In this document: positions 27,316 to 35,839 of the stretch, one piece after another | How the letters are laid out: the number at the start of each line of letters is the position of its first letter | Position numbering within the stretch: position 1 is the first letter of the stretch | Assembly: GCA_031415015.1 (NCBI GenBank) | Contig: JANOQT010000044.1 | Span: forward strand, 62,001-126,000 | Direction of reading: 5' to 3' | Length of the DNA stretch: 64,000 nt | Source: JAUYQR01 sp031415015 | Lineage (GTDB): Bacteria; Pseudomonadota; Alphaproteobacteria; Rhodobacterales; Rhodobacteraceae | Program-made: the position numbers and the translations under genes | The notes under the pieces: generated by a model | What the model was told of the DNA's origin: nothing | Database searches by the model: none | The model's input: only the letters and a program-made list of their open reading frames with translations

Positions 27316-28719
27316 GTGCCAGCTCTGTTCCACAGTTTTGTGCTTTTTGCCGAAATGCGCACCGGTTCCAATTTCCTTGAGGCGAACCTGAATGCCCTGT
27401 CCGGCGTGACCAGCTACGGCGAGGTTTTCAACCCGCATTTCATCGGCAAAAAGGACCAGACCGACCTTCTCGGCTTCACGATGGAGCAGCGGGAGGCGAA
27501 CCCCAAAGGCCTGTTGCGACACTTGCGCGAGGTGACCGAGGGCCTGTCCGGCTTTCGCTATTTCCACGACCACGATCCGCGCGTGCTGGGCGATGTTCTG
27601 GCCGATCCCGCCTGCGCCAAGATCATCCTGACCCGCAATCCCGTCGACAGCTACGTCAGCTGGAAAATCGCCCGTGCCACCGGCCAGTGGAAACTGACCG
27701 ACGCCAAGCGGCTGAAATCGGCCAAGATTACCTTCGACGGGGATGAATTCGCGGCGCATCTGGATGCGGTGCAGGCCTTTCAGCTCCGCCTGCTGCGCGG
27801 GTTGCAGACCACTGGCCAGACGGCCTTCTACATCGACTACGATGATCTGAACGCGCTCGCCGTGCTGAACGGGCTGGCGGCCTTTCTGGGGGTCGAAGCG
27901 CGGCTGAAAGCCCCCGACGACACGCTGAAAAAGCAGAACCCCGAAGACATCACCGCCAAGATCGACAACCCCGAAGACATGCGCAGCGCCCTTGCCCGGC
28001 TGGACCGCTTCAACCTGTCGCGCACCCCGAACTTTGAACCCCGTCGCGCGGCTGGTGTGCCCACAGCGGTGGCCGCCGCCGACGCGCCGTTGCTGTTCCT
28101 GCCAGTGCGTTCCGCCCCTGACGCGGGCATCCGGGACTGGTTGGGCGGTATCGGAAAAGGCGGGCTGCTTGACGGCTTTGAACAGAAAACCCTGCGCCAG
28201 TGGAAACGCGATCACCCCGGCCACCGCAGCTTTACCGTGCTGCGCCACCCCTTGCTGCGCGCCCATGTGGCCTTTCGTGAAAAGATCGTCTCGGGTCAGC
28301 TGGCCGAACAACGCCGACACCTGATCACCGCCTACAAGGCCGATCTGCCCAACCCCGGCGACCCCTTCCCCGACCCGGATGCGGAACGCGAGGCGTTCCT
28401 GATCTTTCTGCACTACGCGAAACTTAGCACTGCCGGACAAACCGGCCTGAAGGTTGATCCCAACTGGGCCAGCCAGACCGCTGTGGTGCAGGGCTTCGCC
28501 GGATTCCAGCCCGTTGATCTTGTCATCCGCGAAGATCGGCTGGACGAAGGTTTGGCCTTTCTTGCCCGTGAAATCGGCACCACTGCCCCACCGCTGCAAC
28601 CGGATGCCTCCGCCGCTGCGGCACTGGCCGCAATCCACGTTGCAAGTCTGGAACAGGCAGCCGAGGCCGCCTATGCCCGCGATTACATGGGCTTCGGTTT
28701 TGGCAGGTGGCGGGCCTAA
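27316..28719 (+). CDS. Sulfotransferase (NodH/Stf0-like) with two similar halves
   Basis: A 467-residue protein starting at GTG. The N-terminal half carries PAPS-binding elements: a 5'-phosphosulfate loop (EMRTGSNFLE, about 13-22) and a 3'-phosphate segment (ILTRNPVDSYVSW, about 103-115). After about residue 245 similar elements recur in degenerate form: FLPVRSAPDAGIRDWL and FTVLRHPLLRAHVAFREK. This suggests two sulfotransferase-like domains, of which the first looks catalytically complete. It would sulfate the glycan built by the neighbouring glycosyltransferases, with CysQ removing PAP. It ends four bases inside convergent ptsN. Confidence 0.75.
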   Translation: MPALFHSFVLFAEMRTGSNFLEANLNALSGVTSYGEVFNPHFIGKKDQTDLLGFTMEQREANPKGLLRHLREVTEGLSGFRYFHDHDPRVLGDVLADPACAKIILTRNPVDSYVSWKIARATGQWKLTDAKRLKSAKITFDGDEFAAHLDAVQAFQLRLLRGLQTTGQTAFYIDYDDLNALAVLNGLAAFLGVEARLKAPDDTLKKQNPEDITAKIDNPEDMRSALARLDRFNLSRTPNFEPRRAAGVPTAVAAADAPLLFLPVRSAPDAGIRDWLGGIGKGGLLDGFEQKTLRQWKRDHPGHRSFTVLRHPLLRAHVAFREKIVSGQLAEQRRHLITAYKADLPNPGDPFPDPDAEREAFLIFLHYAKLSTAGQTGLKVDPNWASQTAVVQGFAGFQPVDLVIREDRLDEGLAFLAREIGTTAPPLQPDASAAAALAAIHVASLEQAAEAAYARDYMGFGFGRWRA

Positions 28720-29180
28720 GCGGCTTGCGGCGCGCGGCTTTCCGTCAGGATGGCATGCAGCTTGCCCGCATCGGAATTGGCACGCAGCTTGGCCACCACG
28801 GCCGGGTCGCGCATCGTCCGCGACACCAGCGCCAGTGCCTTCAGATGGTCCACCCCGGAATCCTTCGGCGCGAACAGCCCGAACACCAGATCGACCGGCT
28901 GCCGGTCAACGCTGTCATAATCCAGCGGCTTTTCCAACCGGATGAACACACCGACGATCTTGGCCAGATCCTCCAGCCGGGCGTGCGGCAGGGCGATGCC
29001 ATGGCCCACACCGGTGGGCCCCAGGCTCTCGCGTTCCTGCAACCCGTCGATGGCGACGGCGGCGCTAAGCCCGTAGGCCTGCGCCGCGATCTCTCCCAGT
29101 TCCTGGAACAGGCGCTTCTTGGACGTGAACTGCCCGACAATGCGCACTGCGCCTGGCATCAATAGCTTGGAAAGTTCCAT
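28716..29180 (-). CDS. ptsN: PTS IIA-like nitrogen regulatory protein PtsN
   Basis: A 154-residue EIIA-Ntr protein, phosphorylated on a histidine by NPr to relay nitrogen/carbon status. The ATG at 29180 gives MELSKLLMPGAVRIVG; an in-frame extension upstream is unlike the family. The phosphorylated His is in GIALPHARL (about residue 66). It is the last gene of the lpt operon, 37 bases after hpf, a conserved alphaproteobacterial order. Confidence 0.92.
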   Translation of the reverse strand: MELSKLLMPGAVRIVGQFTSKKRLFQELGEIAAQAYGLSAAVAIDGLQERESLGPTGVGHGIALPHARLEDLAKIVGVFIRLEKPLDYDSVDRQPVDLVFGLFAPKDSGVDHLKALALVSRTMRDPAVVAKLRANSDAGKLHAILTESRAPQAA

Positions 29181-29217
29181 GGGTGGGCGATGATCCTGCG
29201 CCGGAAAGAGGCGCCTG

Positions 29218-29793
29218 TTACTTGCTGTTGCGGGGGTCGATCCAGCCGATATTCCCGTCATCGCGACGGTATACGACATTCACGCCACCATGACCTTCAT
29301 TCCGAAACACCAGCATGCGCTGCCCGGCCAGTTCCAGCTGCATCACGGCCTCGCCGACGGTGACCGAAGGAATCTTCGTCTCCATCTCGGCGATCACAAT
29401 GGGCTGGAGCGTTTCGGGCTCCGCATCCTCCGCGTCTTCGGATCCGGCGAGGATATACGTGGCGCTTTCGCTGAATTCAACTGGCACTGTGCGGTGATTG
29501 TGGTGGTTGCGGATCCGCCGTTTGTAGCGGCGCAACTGCTTGTCCATCTTTTCGCGGCAGGATTCGAAGGCGGCATAGATCTCGGACGCGTGCCCCTTGG
29601 CTTGCGCGGTCAGCCCGGTGGACAGGTGGATCGTCGTCTCACAAACATGTTCATGCGCTACGCGGGAAAACACGACGACACATTCTGTTGGACGTTGGGC
29701 ATATTTTTCAACCACTTCGCCCAGTTCGGCCTTTACATGGGTTTGAAGAGCCTCGCCGATGTCGATCTGTTTCCCACTGATCTGATAGCGCAT
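29218..29793 (-). CDS. hpf: Long-form ribosome hibernation promoting factor
   Basis: A 191-residue ribosome-dimerising factor of the long HPF class: N-terminal S30AE domain (about 1-100, MRYQISGKQIDIGEALQTHV) and a C-terminal dimerisation domain (about 130-190, with MLVFRNEGHGGVNVVYRRDDG). The ATG at 29793 has AGAGGAG upstream; the frame upstream is open but not protein-like. In many proteobacteria rpoN lies between lptB and hpf; here it is absent and a 216-base gap takes its place. Confidence 0.93.
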   Translation of the reverse strand: MRYQISGKQIDIGEALQTHVKAELGEVVEKYAQRPTECVVVFSRVAHEHVCETTIHLSTGLTAQAKGHASEIYAAFESCREKMDKQLRRYKRRIRNHHNHRTVPVEFSESATYILAGSEDAEDAEPETLQPIVIAEMETKIPSVTVGEAVMQLELAGQRMLVFRNEGHGGVNVVYRRDDGNIGWIDPRNSK

Positions 29794-30009
29794 GGTAACT
29801 CCTCTTCTCATGCAATCCGGCGGACATGCATCATGCAGGCCCGGCGAACAGTCTTCTTGGGTTGGTGAAAGAACGCTGCGTAACGTCGCACCGGCAGACC
29901 GATGGCGCTGCCGCACAGATAGTCCAGAACTGGTCGAGTGGCGCACGCATTGCGGGTATTTGGCGACAGGGTGGGGCCGCTTGTCAACCGAGTCGATTCC
30001 CCAAGGCCG

Positions 30010-30774
30010 TCAGATGATCCGGAAGTTCTCACCCAGATAGACGCGACGGACGGTCTCATCCCGCACCACCTCGTCCGTGGTGCCGGACATCAGCACCTTG
30101 CCGTCGTGCAGGATATAGGCCCGATCGACGATTTCCAGCGTTTCGCGCACGTTGTGATCGGTGATCAGCACCCCGATGCCGCGCGATTTCAGATCATGCA
30201 CAAGGTGGCGGATTTCCCCCACTGCAATCGGGTCCACCCCCGCAAAGGGTTCGTCCAGCAGCAGATATTTCGGGTCGGCGGCCAGACAGCGGGCAATCTC
30301 CACCCGCCGCCGCTCGCCGCCAGACAGCGCCAGCGCCGGGGTGCGCCGCAGATGGGTGATGGAAAACTCGCTCAGCAGTTCCTCCAGCCGCTCGCGCCGT
30401 TTGTGCCGGTCCTCAACCGCGATCTCCAGCACCGCAAGGATATTGTCCTCGACGCTCAAGCCCCGAAAGATCGACACTTCCTGCGGCAAATAACCGATCC
30501 CCAGCCGTGCGCGGCGGTACATCGGCAGGGCCGTCACGTCCTTGCCGTCGATCAGCACCTGCCCGCCTTCCGGCGTCACCAGCCCGGCGATAGAATAGAA
30601 GCACGTCGTCTTGCCCGATCCGTTCGGCCCCAGCAGCGCCACCACTTCGCCGCGCCGCAGGTCCATCGACACATCCCGGATCACCGGCCGCTTCTTGTAG
30701 CTTTTGCGCAACGACCGCACCTGCAGCCCGGCAGACCCTTCCGTCAGCGTCAGCTCTGGGCGCGCAGCCGCCAT
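30010..30774 (-). CDS. lptB: LPS export ABC transporter ATPase LptB
   Basis: A 254-residue ATPase that powers LPS extraction from the inner membrane with LptFG. Walker A GPNGSGKTT (about 48-56), signature LSGGERRRVEIAR (about 150-162) and Walker B YLLLDEPFAGVDP are intact. The ATG overlaps the lptA stop (ATGA). Length and position in the rnd-kdsD-lptC-lptA-lptB cluster are standard. Confidence 0.95.
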   Translation of the reverse strand: MAAARPELTLTEGSAGLQVRSLRKSYKKRPVIRDVSMDLRRGEVVALLGPNGSGKTTCFYSIAGLVTPEGGQVLIDGKDVTALPMYRRARLGIGYLPQEVSIFRGLSVEDNILAVLEIAVEDRHKRRERLEELLSEFSITHLRRTPALALSGGERRRVEIARCLAADPKYLLLDEPFAGVDPIAVGEIRHLVHDLKSRGIGVLITDHNVRETLEIVDRAYILHDGKVLMSGTTDEVVRDETVRRVYLGENFRII

Positions 30775-31259
30775 CAGTTGCCGCCCGGCACAAACGTCGT
30801 CGACACCCGGCCTTCCATCACGCCGGTGCCGGACTTCAGGTCAATCGTCAGTTTTTGCCCGGCAATCGCCGAAGCCCCCTGTGTCAGCAGCACATCGCCG
30901 GTCATCACCACGATGCCGCTGTCGATGGTATACAGCGCCTCACGCGCCTCGGCCGCATCCGCCAGATTGCTGATCGTCACGCCACCACTGGCAAGCAACG
31001 TGTCGATGGTCTTGCCATCGGCCCCGTATTTCACCTTCACCGCTGCCGCCGCCAGCCGCATCTCGCCTTGCCCCACCAGCACATTGCCGGTGAACACCGC
31101 TGACCCGTCGGCATTGTTGACCGCCAGCTGATCTGCCTGCACTTCGACCGGAAGGGTGGTATCCTGCTTCAGCCCGCCAAAGGCGATTTTCGCCTCTTGC
31201 GCAAAGGCAGCGCCCGCCAAACCGGCGGACAAGATCAATGCGCGAAGGACAAATGCCAT
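30774..31259 (-). CDS. lptA: LPS transport periplasmic protein LptA
   Basis: A 161-residue exported protein with a signal peptide (MAFVLRALILSAGLAGAAFAQE) and an OstA-like beta-jellyroll domain (VQADQLAVNNADGSAVFTGN, then GGVTISNLADAAEA). It bridges LPS between the membranes with LptC. The start at ATG 31259 follows TGAAGGT, which overlaps the lptC stop; a TTG five codons earlier is less likely. Confidence 0.88.
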   Translation of the reverse strand: MAFVLRALILSAGLAGAAFAQEAKIAFGGLKQDTTLPVEVQADQLAVNNADGSAVFTGNVLVGQGEMRLAAAAVKVKYGADGKTIDTLLASGGVTISNLADAAEAREALYTIDSGIVVMTGDVLLTQGASAIAGQKLTIDLKSGTGVMEGRVSTTFVPGGN

Positions 31260-31270
31260 GTGTCGAACCT

Positions 31271-31885
31271 TCAAGGGGCGGGGACGCCGCCGGGTTGATA
31301 TACCAGTTTTACCGCGCCCTTGAAAACCAGAAGATAAGCTCCGGGGGTCTGGTTATCCTGCCGCAGGGTCACGTTGTCGGCAACGATCTCGCCCGCAGGG
31401 CCCACAGCCTTGACCTTTGCCGTGCTTTCCAGCCCCGACCGGTCCAGGTTGGCCCGCATCCCGTCCGTCGTCAGCAGATACCCGGTCGAGGTTGAAACCT
31501 CTACGCCGCCCGAAAGCACGATCTGCCGCGCTTCATTGTCGATCACCGCCGTCACCGCACGCAGATCGGTGTGGCCGCCGTCCGGGGTGTCCAGCGTCAT
31601 CAGCAGGTCCTGCGCCACCGCCTGCGCTGCTTCGGATGCTGGGCGCGCCTCGGCAGCGGTCAGCGTCAGCGCCGCCCCGTCCGACGTGGTGCCCGCATAG
31701 GTCGGCGCGGTCATCCGGGGTTCGCGCGCACGCTCCTGCACGTCCACTTCGGCATAGGGCAGGGCTGCGTCCGGGTCGATCCGGTCGGCCAACAGGAACA
31801 GCGTCGCCAGGATCGCCAGTGCCGCCAGCGGCAGGGTCACCTTCAGCCAGGCCACCACGCGGGAATGCGCGTCAGCCCGCGCCAT
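31271..31885 (-). CDS. lptC: LPS export protein LptC
   Basis: A 204-residue bitopic inner-membrane protein. After MARADAHSRVVAWLK there is one membrane segment (about 15-37) followed by a periplasmic OstA-like beta domain containing VLSGGVEVSTSTGYLLTTD. The ATG at 31885 overlaps the kdsD stop (ATGA), preferred over an upstream start eight codons earlier. It hands LPS from LptBFG to LptA, the next gene. Confidence 0.85.
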   Translation of the reverse strand: MARADAHSRVVAWLKVTLPLAALAILATLFLLADRIDPDAALPYAEVDVQERAREPRMTAPTYAGTTSDGAALTLTAAEARPASEAAQAVAQDLLMTLDTPDGGHTDLRAVTAVIDNEARQIVLSGGVEVSTSTGYLLTTDGMRANLDRSGLESTAKVKAVGPAGEIVADNVTLRQDNQTPGAYLLVFKGAVKLVYQPGGVPAP

Positions 31886-32844
31886 CACGCCACGCCCGCC
31901 CGCAGGCAATCGTGGATATGCACAATCCCCGTCGCATGCGCGCCATCCGTGGTGACCAGCAGGCAGGTGATCTTGCGGTCGTTCATCAGCGCCAGCGCCT
32001 CGCCCGCCAGCGCCTCGGGGCCAATGGTGCGCGGGGCCGCCGTCATCACTTCGCCTGCCGTCAGGGCCAACAGCCCGTCCATATGTCGCCTCAAGTCGCC
32101 ATCGGTGACGATCCCGATCAGGGCGCCCGTCGCATTCGTCACCCCAACCACCCCAAATCCGCGCTGGGTGATGGTCAGCAACGTCTCGCTCATCGGGGTA
32201 TCCGCCGCCACCAAAGGCGGGTCGTCATGCATCAGGTCGCGCACCCGCAAAAGACGCGCCCCCAGCTTGCCGCCGGGGTGGAACATGCGGAAATGCTCCG
32301 GCGTGAACGCCCGATGCTCCATCAGCGCAATCGCCAGCGCATCACCAAGCGCCAGCGTCATCGTCGTCGATGTGGTCGGCACGATCCCCGTCTCGCAGGC
32401 CTCCGGGACAGCCGGCAAAAGGATCGCCACATCCGACTGGCGCAGCAGCGTCGATCCCTCGCGCCCCGCCACCCCGATCAACGGGATGCCGAACCGCTTG
32501 GAATGCGCCAGAATATCCGCCAGTTCCGGCGTCTCACCGGAGTTCGATAATACGATCAGCACATCGCCCTTGGCCACCATCCCCAGATCACCATGGCTCG
32601 CCTCCGCCGGATGCACGAAATGCGCCGGCGTGCCCGTGCTGGCAAAGGTCGCCGCGATCTTGCGCGCGATATGCCCGGATTTCCCCATCCCCGACACGAT
32701 CACCCGGCCCGTCCCCGCCATCAGCAGTTCCACCGCCTGCCCAAAGCTCTCGCCCAGCTCGTCCGCCAGAATGTCCAGCGCATCCGCCTCGCGCCTAATG
32801 ACGCGCCGCCCGGTGGCCAGAAGGTCAGTGGCTGTAGATGTCAT
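31885..32844 (-). CDS. kdsD: D-arabinose 5-phosphate isomerase (KdsD/KpsF/GutQ)
   Basis: A 319-residue enzyme converting ribulose 5-phosphate to arabinose 5-phosphate, the first step to Kdo. The SIS sugar-isomerase domain (about 35-180) shows IVSGMGKSGHIARKIAATF and VLSNSGETPEL; two CBS domains follow (about 200-315). It overlaps rnd by 20 bases and lptC by four. Together with kdsB at 21.4 kb it supplies Kdo for LPS or capsule. Confidence 0.93.
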   Translation of the reverse strand: MTSTATDLLATGRRVIRREADALDILADELGESFGQAVELLMAGTGRVIVSGMGKSGHIARKIAATFASTGTPAHFVHPAEASHGDLGMVAKGDVLIVLSNSGETPELADILAHSKRFGIPLIGVAGREGSTLLRQSDVAILLPAVPEACETGIVPTTSTTMTLALGDALAIALMEHRAFTPEHFRMFHPGGKLGARLLRVRDLMHDDPPLVAADTPMSETLLTITQRGFGVVGVTNATGALIGIVTDGDLRRHMDGLLALTAGEVMTAAPRTIGPEALAGEALALMNDRKITCLLVTTDGAHATGIVHIHDCLRAGVA

Positions 32845-33439
32845 TCAGGTCCCCCCAGCCCAGCAGATCCAGTTCCGCCCGCGTCGGCAGGAAATCGAAA
32901 CAGCGCTGCGCCAGTTCCAGCCGGTTTTCACGGATCAACCGTGCCTCCAACTCCTGCTTCAGCGCGTGCAGGTACAAAACATCCGACGCCGCATATTCCT
33001 TTTGCGCCTCGGTCAGCACCTCGGCCCCCCAGTCGCTGGTCTGCTGCTGCTTGGACACATCCACCCCCACCAGATCGGCGAGCAGGTATTTCAACCCGTG
33101 CCGGTCGGTAAACGTCCGCACCAGTTTCGAGGCGATCTTGGTGCACCACACTGGCTGAGTCGTGACCCCGAACGCCTTCTTCAGCGCCGCAATATCGAAC
33201 CGGCCAAAGTGGAACAGCTTCAGCGTGGCAGGGTCGGTCATCAGCCGCTCAAGGTTCGGCGCAGCAGTCTGCCCCATCCCGATCTGCACCAGATGCGCAT
33301 CGCCTGTCCCATCCGACAACTGCACCACGCACAGCCGGTCGCGGCGCGGATCAAGCCCCATGGTTTCAGTATCAATCGCCACCACGGGGCCAAGCGTCAG
33401 ACCATCGGGAAGATCGGATTTGTGCAGATGAAGGGCCAC
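32825..33439 (-). CDS. rnd: Ribonuclease D-type 3'-5' exonuclease, exonuclease domain only
   Basis: A 204-residue DEDD exonuclease. The catalytic acidic residues are visible: Asp and Glu in VAIDTETMGLD (about 20-30), HFGRFDIAAL (about 77-86) and the Tyr/Asp of EYAASDVLYLHAL (about 148-160). It lacks the HRDC domains of full RNase D (about 375 residues in E. coli), which is normal for the short alphaproteobacterial type heading this LPS operon. The start is GTG with a weak ribosome site. Confidence 0.85.
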   Translation of the reverse strand: MALHLHKSDLPDGLTLGPVVAIDTETMGLDPRRDRLCVVQLSDGTGDAHLVQIGMGQTAAPNLERLMTDPATLKLFHFGRFDIAALKKAFGVTTQPVWCTKIASKLVRTFTDRHGLKYLLADLVGVDVSKQQQTSDWGAEVLTEAQKEYAASDVLYLHALKQELEARLIRENRLELAQRCFDFLPTRAELDLLGWGDLNDIYSH

Positions 33440-33519
33440 GGGGCTGCTTTCTGAAGGGGATATGCAGCCGGATTACCGGCCCCACCCCTGCGGGTCAACC
33501 ACAGGCGCGCGGATTGCCG

Positions 33520-34533
33520 CTAACGGCTTGATTGGCGGATCAGCAATTCCGGCACAATCTCGATCCGCGCCGGGCCTATCTGCGCCCCATCCCGCACCGC
33601 CAGTATAAGCGCCGCCGCCCGCGCCCCGATCTCGCGCGGGAAGGGGTTGATGGTCGACAAGGCGGGCACGCAGACCGCCCCGATCTCGTAATCGCCAAAG
33701 CCCGCCACGGAAATCTGCGAAGGCACTGCCACGCCCCGCCGCTGACATTCCGTCAGCGCGCCGAACGCCGACAGGTCCGACACGCAGATCACCGCCTCGG
33801 TATCCGGCAGCGCCTGCAACAGCCGCGCCATCGCCTCGGCCCCTTCGCGCATGGAAATCGGCGGCACCCCCGCATCAATCAGCCGCGTCGCGTCCAGCCC
33901 TTGCGCCTGCATCGCCGCGATGAACCCCGCGCGCCGGTCGGTGCCCCGCGTATCCCGGTCCGCATCGCCGCCGATGAACGCAATCCGCGTCAGCCCCCGC
34001 GCCACGAAATGATCCACCATCCCCCGCACCGCCGCCGCGTTGGAAAACCCCACCACATGCCCGACCGGCGCCTCCGGCAAATCCCACGTCTCCACCACCG
34101 GAATGCCCGCATTGGCCAGCAACCGCCGCCCGCGTTCGGTATGCTTGCCCCCGGTCACCACAATCGCCTCGGGCCGCCGTCGCAACAGCTGTTCGATCAG
34201 CTCCTCCTCCTTGGCCATGTCGTAATCGGTATAGCCCAGCAGGATCTGCAACCCTCGCCCCGCCAACCCGTCCGACAACCCGCGCAAGGTTTCCGCGAAA
34301 TTGGCGTTGTTGATCGACGGGATCGTCACCGCCACGAAATCCGTCCGCTGCGACCGCAGGTTCGCCGCGGTGCTGTCGAAGACATAGCCCACCTCCTCCG
34401 CCACCTTGCGGATCGCTGCCCGCGTGACCCCCGATACCGAACTATCGCTCTTGAACGCGCGGCTGACCGTCATCACCGACACCCCGGCAATCCGGGCGAC
34501 GTCAGACATGGTCGGTGGCTTGCGCGGGGTCAT
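33520..34533 (-). CDS. LacI-family regulator of the gluconate/idonate genes (GntR-like)
   Basis: A 337-residue LacI-type repressor: N-terminal helix-turn-helix MSDVARIAGVSVMTVSRAFK (residues 9-28) and a periplasmic-binding-protein-like effector domain. It resembles E. coli GntR. The ATG overlaps the gntK stop (ATGA), so it is co-transcribed with gntK and the SDR gene. The likely operator is the dyad at 35806-35819 between the two divergent operons; gluconate or 6-phosphogluconate as effector is inferred. Confidence 0.85.
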   Translation of the reverse strand: MTPRKPPTMSDVARIAGVSVMTVSRAFKSDSSVSGVTRAAIRKVAEEVGYVFDSTAANLRSQRTDFVAVTIPSINNANFAETLRGLSDGLAGRGLQILLGYTDYDMAKEEELIEQLLRRRPEAIVVTGGKHTERGRRLLANAGIPVVETWDLPEAPVGHVVGFSNAAAVRGMVDHFVARGLTRIAFIGGDADRDTRGTDRRAGFIAAMQAQGLDATRLIDAGVPPISMREGAEAMARLLQALPDTEAVICVSDLSAFGALTECQRRGVAVPSQISVAGFGDYEIGAVCVPALSTINPFPREIGARAAALILAVRDGAQIGPARIEIVPELLIRQSSR

Positions 34534-35015
34534 GACAGCCGCGCCAAAATCGTCTCTACAATGGCTGAAACCGGCGGTCCGATATCCACCGTGACCCCCT
34601 CATCCGCCCCCGGAGCTTCCAGCGCCGCAAACTGGCTGTCCAGCAGCGACAACGGCATGTAATGCCCCGTCCGCTCCGCCATCCGCGCGGCGATCAACTC
34701 GCGGCTGCCCGCCAGATGCACGAAGGTCACCGGTCCCCCGGCACCGGCGCTTATCCGGTCGCGGTAAGCGCGTTTCAGCGCCGAACACCCCACGATGATC
34801 GGTGCCTTGTCCCGCAAGGTCACCGCCACCGTATCCAGCCACGGCCAGCGATCCGCATCCGTCAACGGCACCCCCGCCCGCATCTTCTCCACATTCACAG
34901 CCGAGTGCAGATCATCCCCGTCGCGGTACGGCACCCCCAGCCGCGCCGCCAAACCCTCGCCAACCGAAGACTTGCCGCACCCCGCCACCCCCATGATCAC
35001 AACCCGCAAACTCAT
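34530..35015 (-). CDS. gntK: Gluconokinase
   Basis: A 161-residue P-loop kinase that phosphorylates gluconate to 6-phosphogluconate. Walker A GVAGCGKS (residues 9-16) is followed by DGDDLHSAVNVEKM, VGCSALKRAYRD and GHYMPLSLLDSQFAALE, all typical of the GntK family. The ATG at 35015 overlaps the SDR stop; the frame is open upstream but unrelated. The product feeds Gnd in the divergent operon. Confidence 0.93.
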   Translation of the reverse strand: MSLRVVIMGVAGCGKSSVGEGLAARLGVPYRDGDDLHSAVNVEKMRAGVPLTDADRWPWLDTVAVTLRDKAPIIVGCSALKRAYRDRISAGAGGPVTFVHLAGSRELIAARMAERTGHYMPLSLLDSQFAALEAPGADEGVTVDIGPPVSAIVETILARLS

Positions 35016-35767
35016 AGCGACGCCGTGATCCCGCCATCGACATACAGGATATGCCCGTTGACGAAACTCGACGCCTCCGACGCCAGAAAGATGCAGGCCC
35101 CCACCAACTCCTCGACATTCCCCCATCGCCCCGCAGGCGTGCGCTTTTCCAGCCAAGCCGAGAATTCTGGATCGGCCACCAAAGCCGCATTCAGCGGCGT
35201 ATCAAAATACCCTGGCGCAATCGCGTTGCAGTTCAGCCCGTACTTGGCCCAGTCCGTCGCCATCCCCTTGGTCAGGTTGCCCACAGCCCCCTTTGTCGCC
35301 GTGTAGGGTGCGATGCCGGGGCGGGCCAAGGCAGTCTGCACCGACGCAATGTTGATGATCTTGCCGCGCCGCCGCGCGATCATGTGCCGCGCAACCGCCT
35401 GACCCACGTGGAAAACCGTGGCGATGTTGGTCTGCAACAACCGCTCGAACGCCTCGGCCGGAAAATCCTCCAGCGGTGTGCGGTGCTGCATCCCGGCGTT
35501 GTTCACCAGAATGTCGATGGGCCCCACCGTGGCCTCGAACTGATCCACCGCCGCCCGCACGCCCTCATGATCCGTCGCATCAAACGCCAGCACCCGCGCG
35601 CCCGGCAGCCCCTCAGCCGCCGCCGCCAACTTGCCCGCATCCCGCCCGTTCAGCACCACCTCGGACCCCGCCGCGACCAGCCCCCGCGCCAGCGCCAGCC
35701 CAATGCCCTGTGACGATCCTGTAATCAGCGCCCGCCGCCCGGTCAGATCAAAAAGCTGCAATCCCAT
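35012..35767 (-). CDS. idnO: SDR dehydrogenase, probable gluconate 5-dehydrogenase (5-ketogluconate reductase)
   Basis: A 251-residue short-chain dehydrogenase. TGSSQGIG (residues 17-24), NNAG (about 88), Ser in NIASVQT and YTATK (about 153-157) form the cofactor and catalytic set; the C-terminus ends GHILYVDGGITASL. The ATG at 35767 is preferred because GAGGGGAA lies eight bases upstream; an ATG two codons earlier is too close to it. With IdnD and GntK it forms an idonate-to-6-phosphogluconate path. Exact substrate is inferred from context. Confidence 0.8.
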   Translation of the reverse strand: MGLQLFDLTGRRALITGSSQGIGLALARGLVAAGSEVVLNGRDAGKLAAAAEGLPGARVLAFDATDHEGVRAAVDQFEATVGPIDILVNNAGMQHRTPLEDFPAEAFERLLQTNIATVFHVGQAVARHMIARRRGKIINIASVQTALARPGIAPYTATKGAVGNLTKGMATDWAKYGLNCNAIAPGYFDTPLNAALVADPEFSAWLEKRTPAGRWGNVEELVGACIFLASEASSFVNGHILYVDGGITASL

Positions 35768-35805
35768 GCCCATTTCCCCTCGACAGATCGTCCCTCACCC
35801 GTTTA

Positions 35806-35819
35806 TGTTATCGTTAACA
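35806..35819. promoter_or_regulatory. LacI-type operator between divergent gluconate operons
   Basis: TGTTATCGTTAACA is a near-perfect dyad (TGTTA...TAACA) in the 72-base gap between the idnO-like and hydroxyacid dehydrogenase genes. It resembles GntR operators (E. coli ATGTTA...TAACAT). Fourteen bases, ATGTTATCGTTAAC, recur exactly at 43055-43068 before the sugar transporter operon. Confidence 0.65.
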
Positions 35820-35839
35820 CACCCTGTCAAGAGAACCGC

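Noticed and set aside
29794..30009. Place where rpoN is often found between lptB and hpf
   Set aside because: The gap is only 216 bases and holds no coding frame; rpoN is simply absent here.
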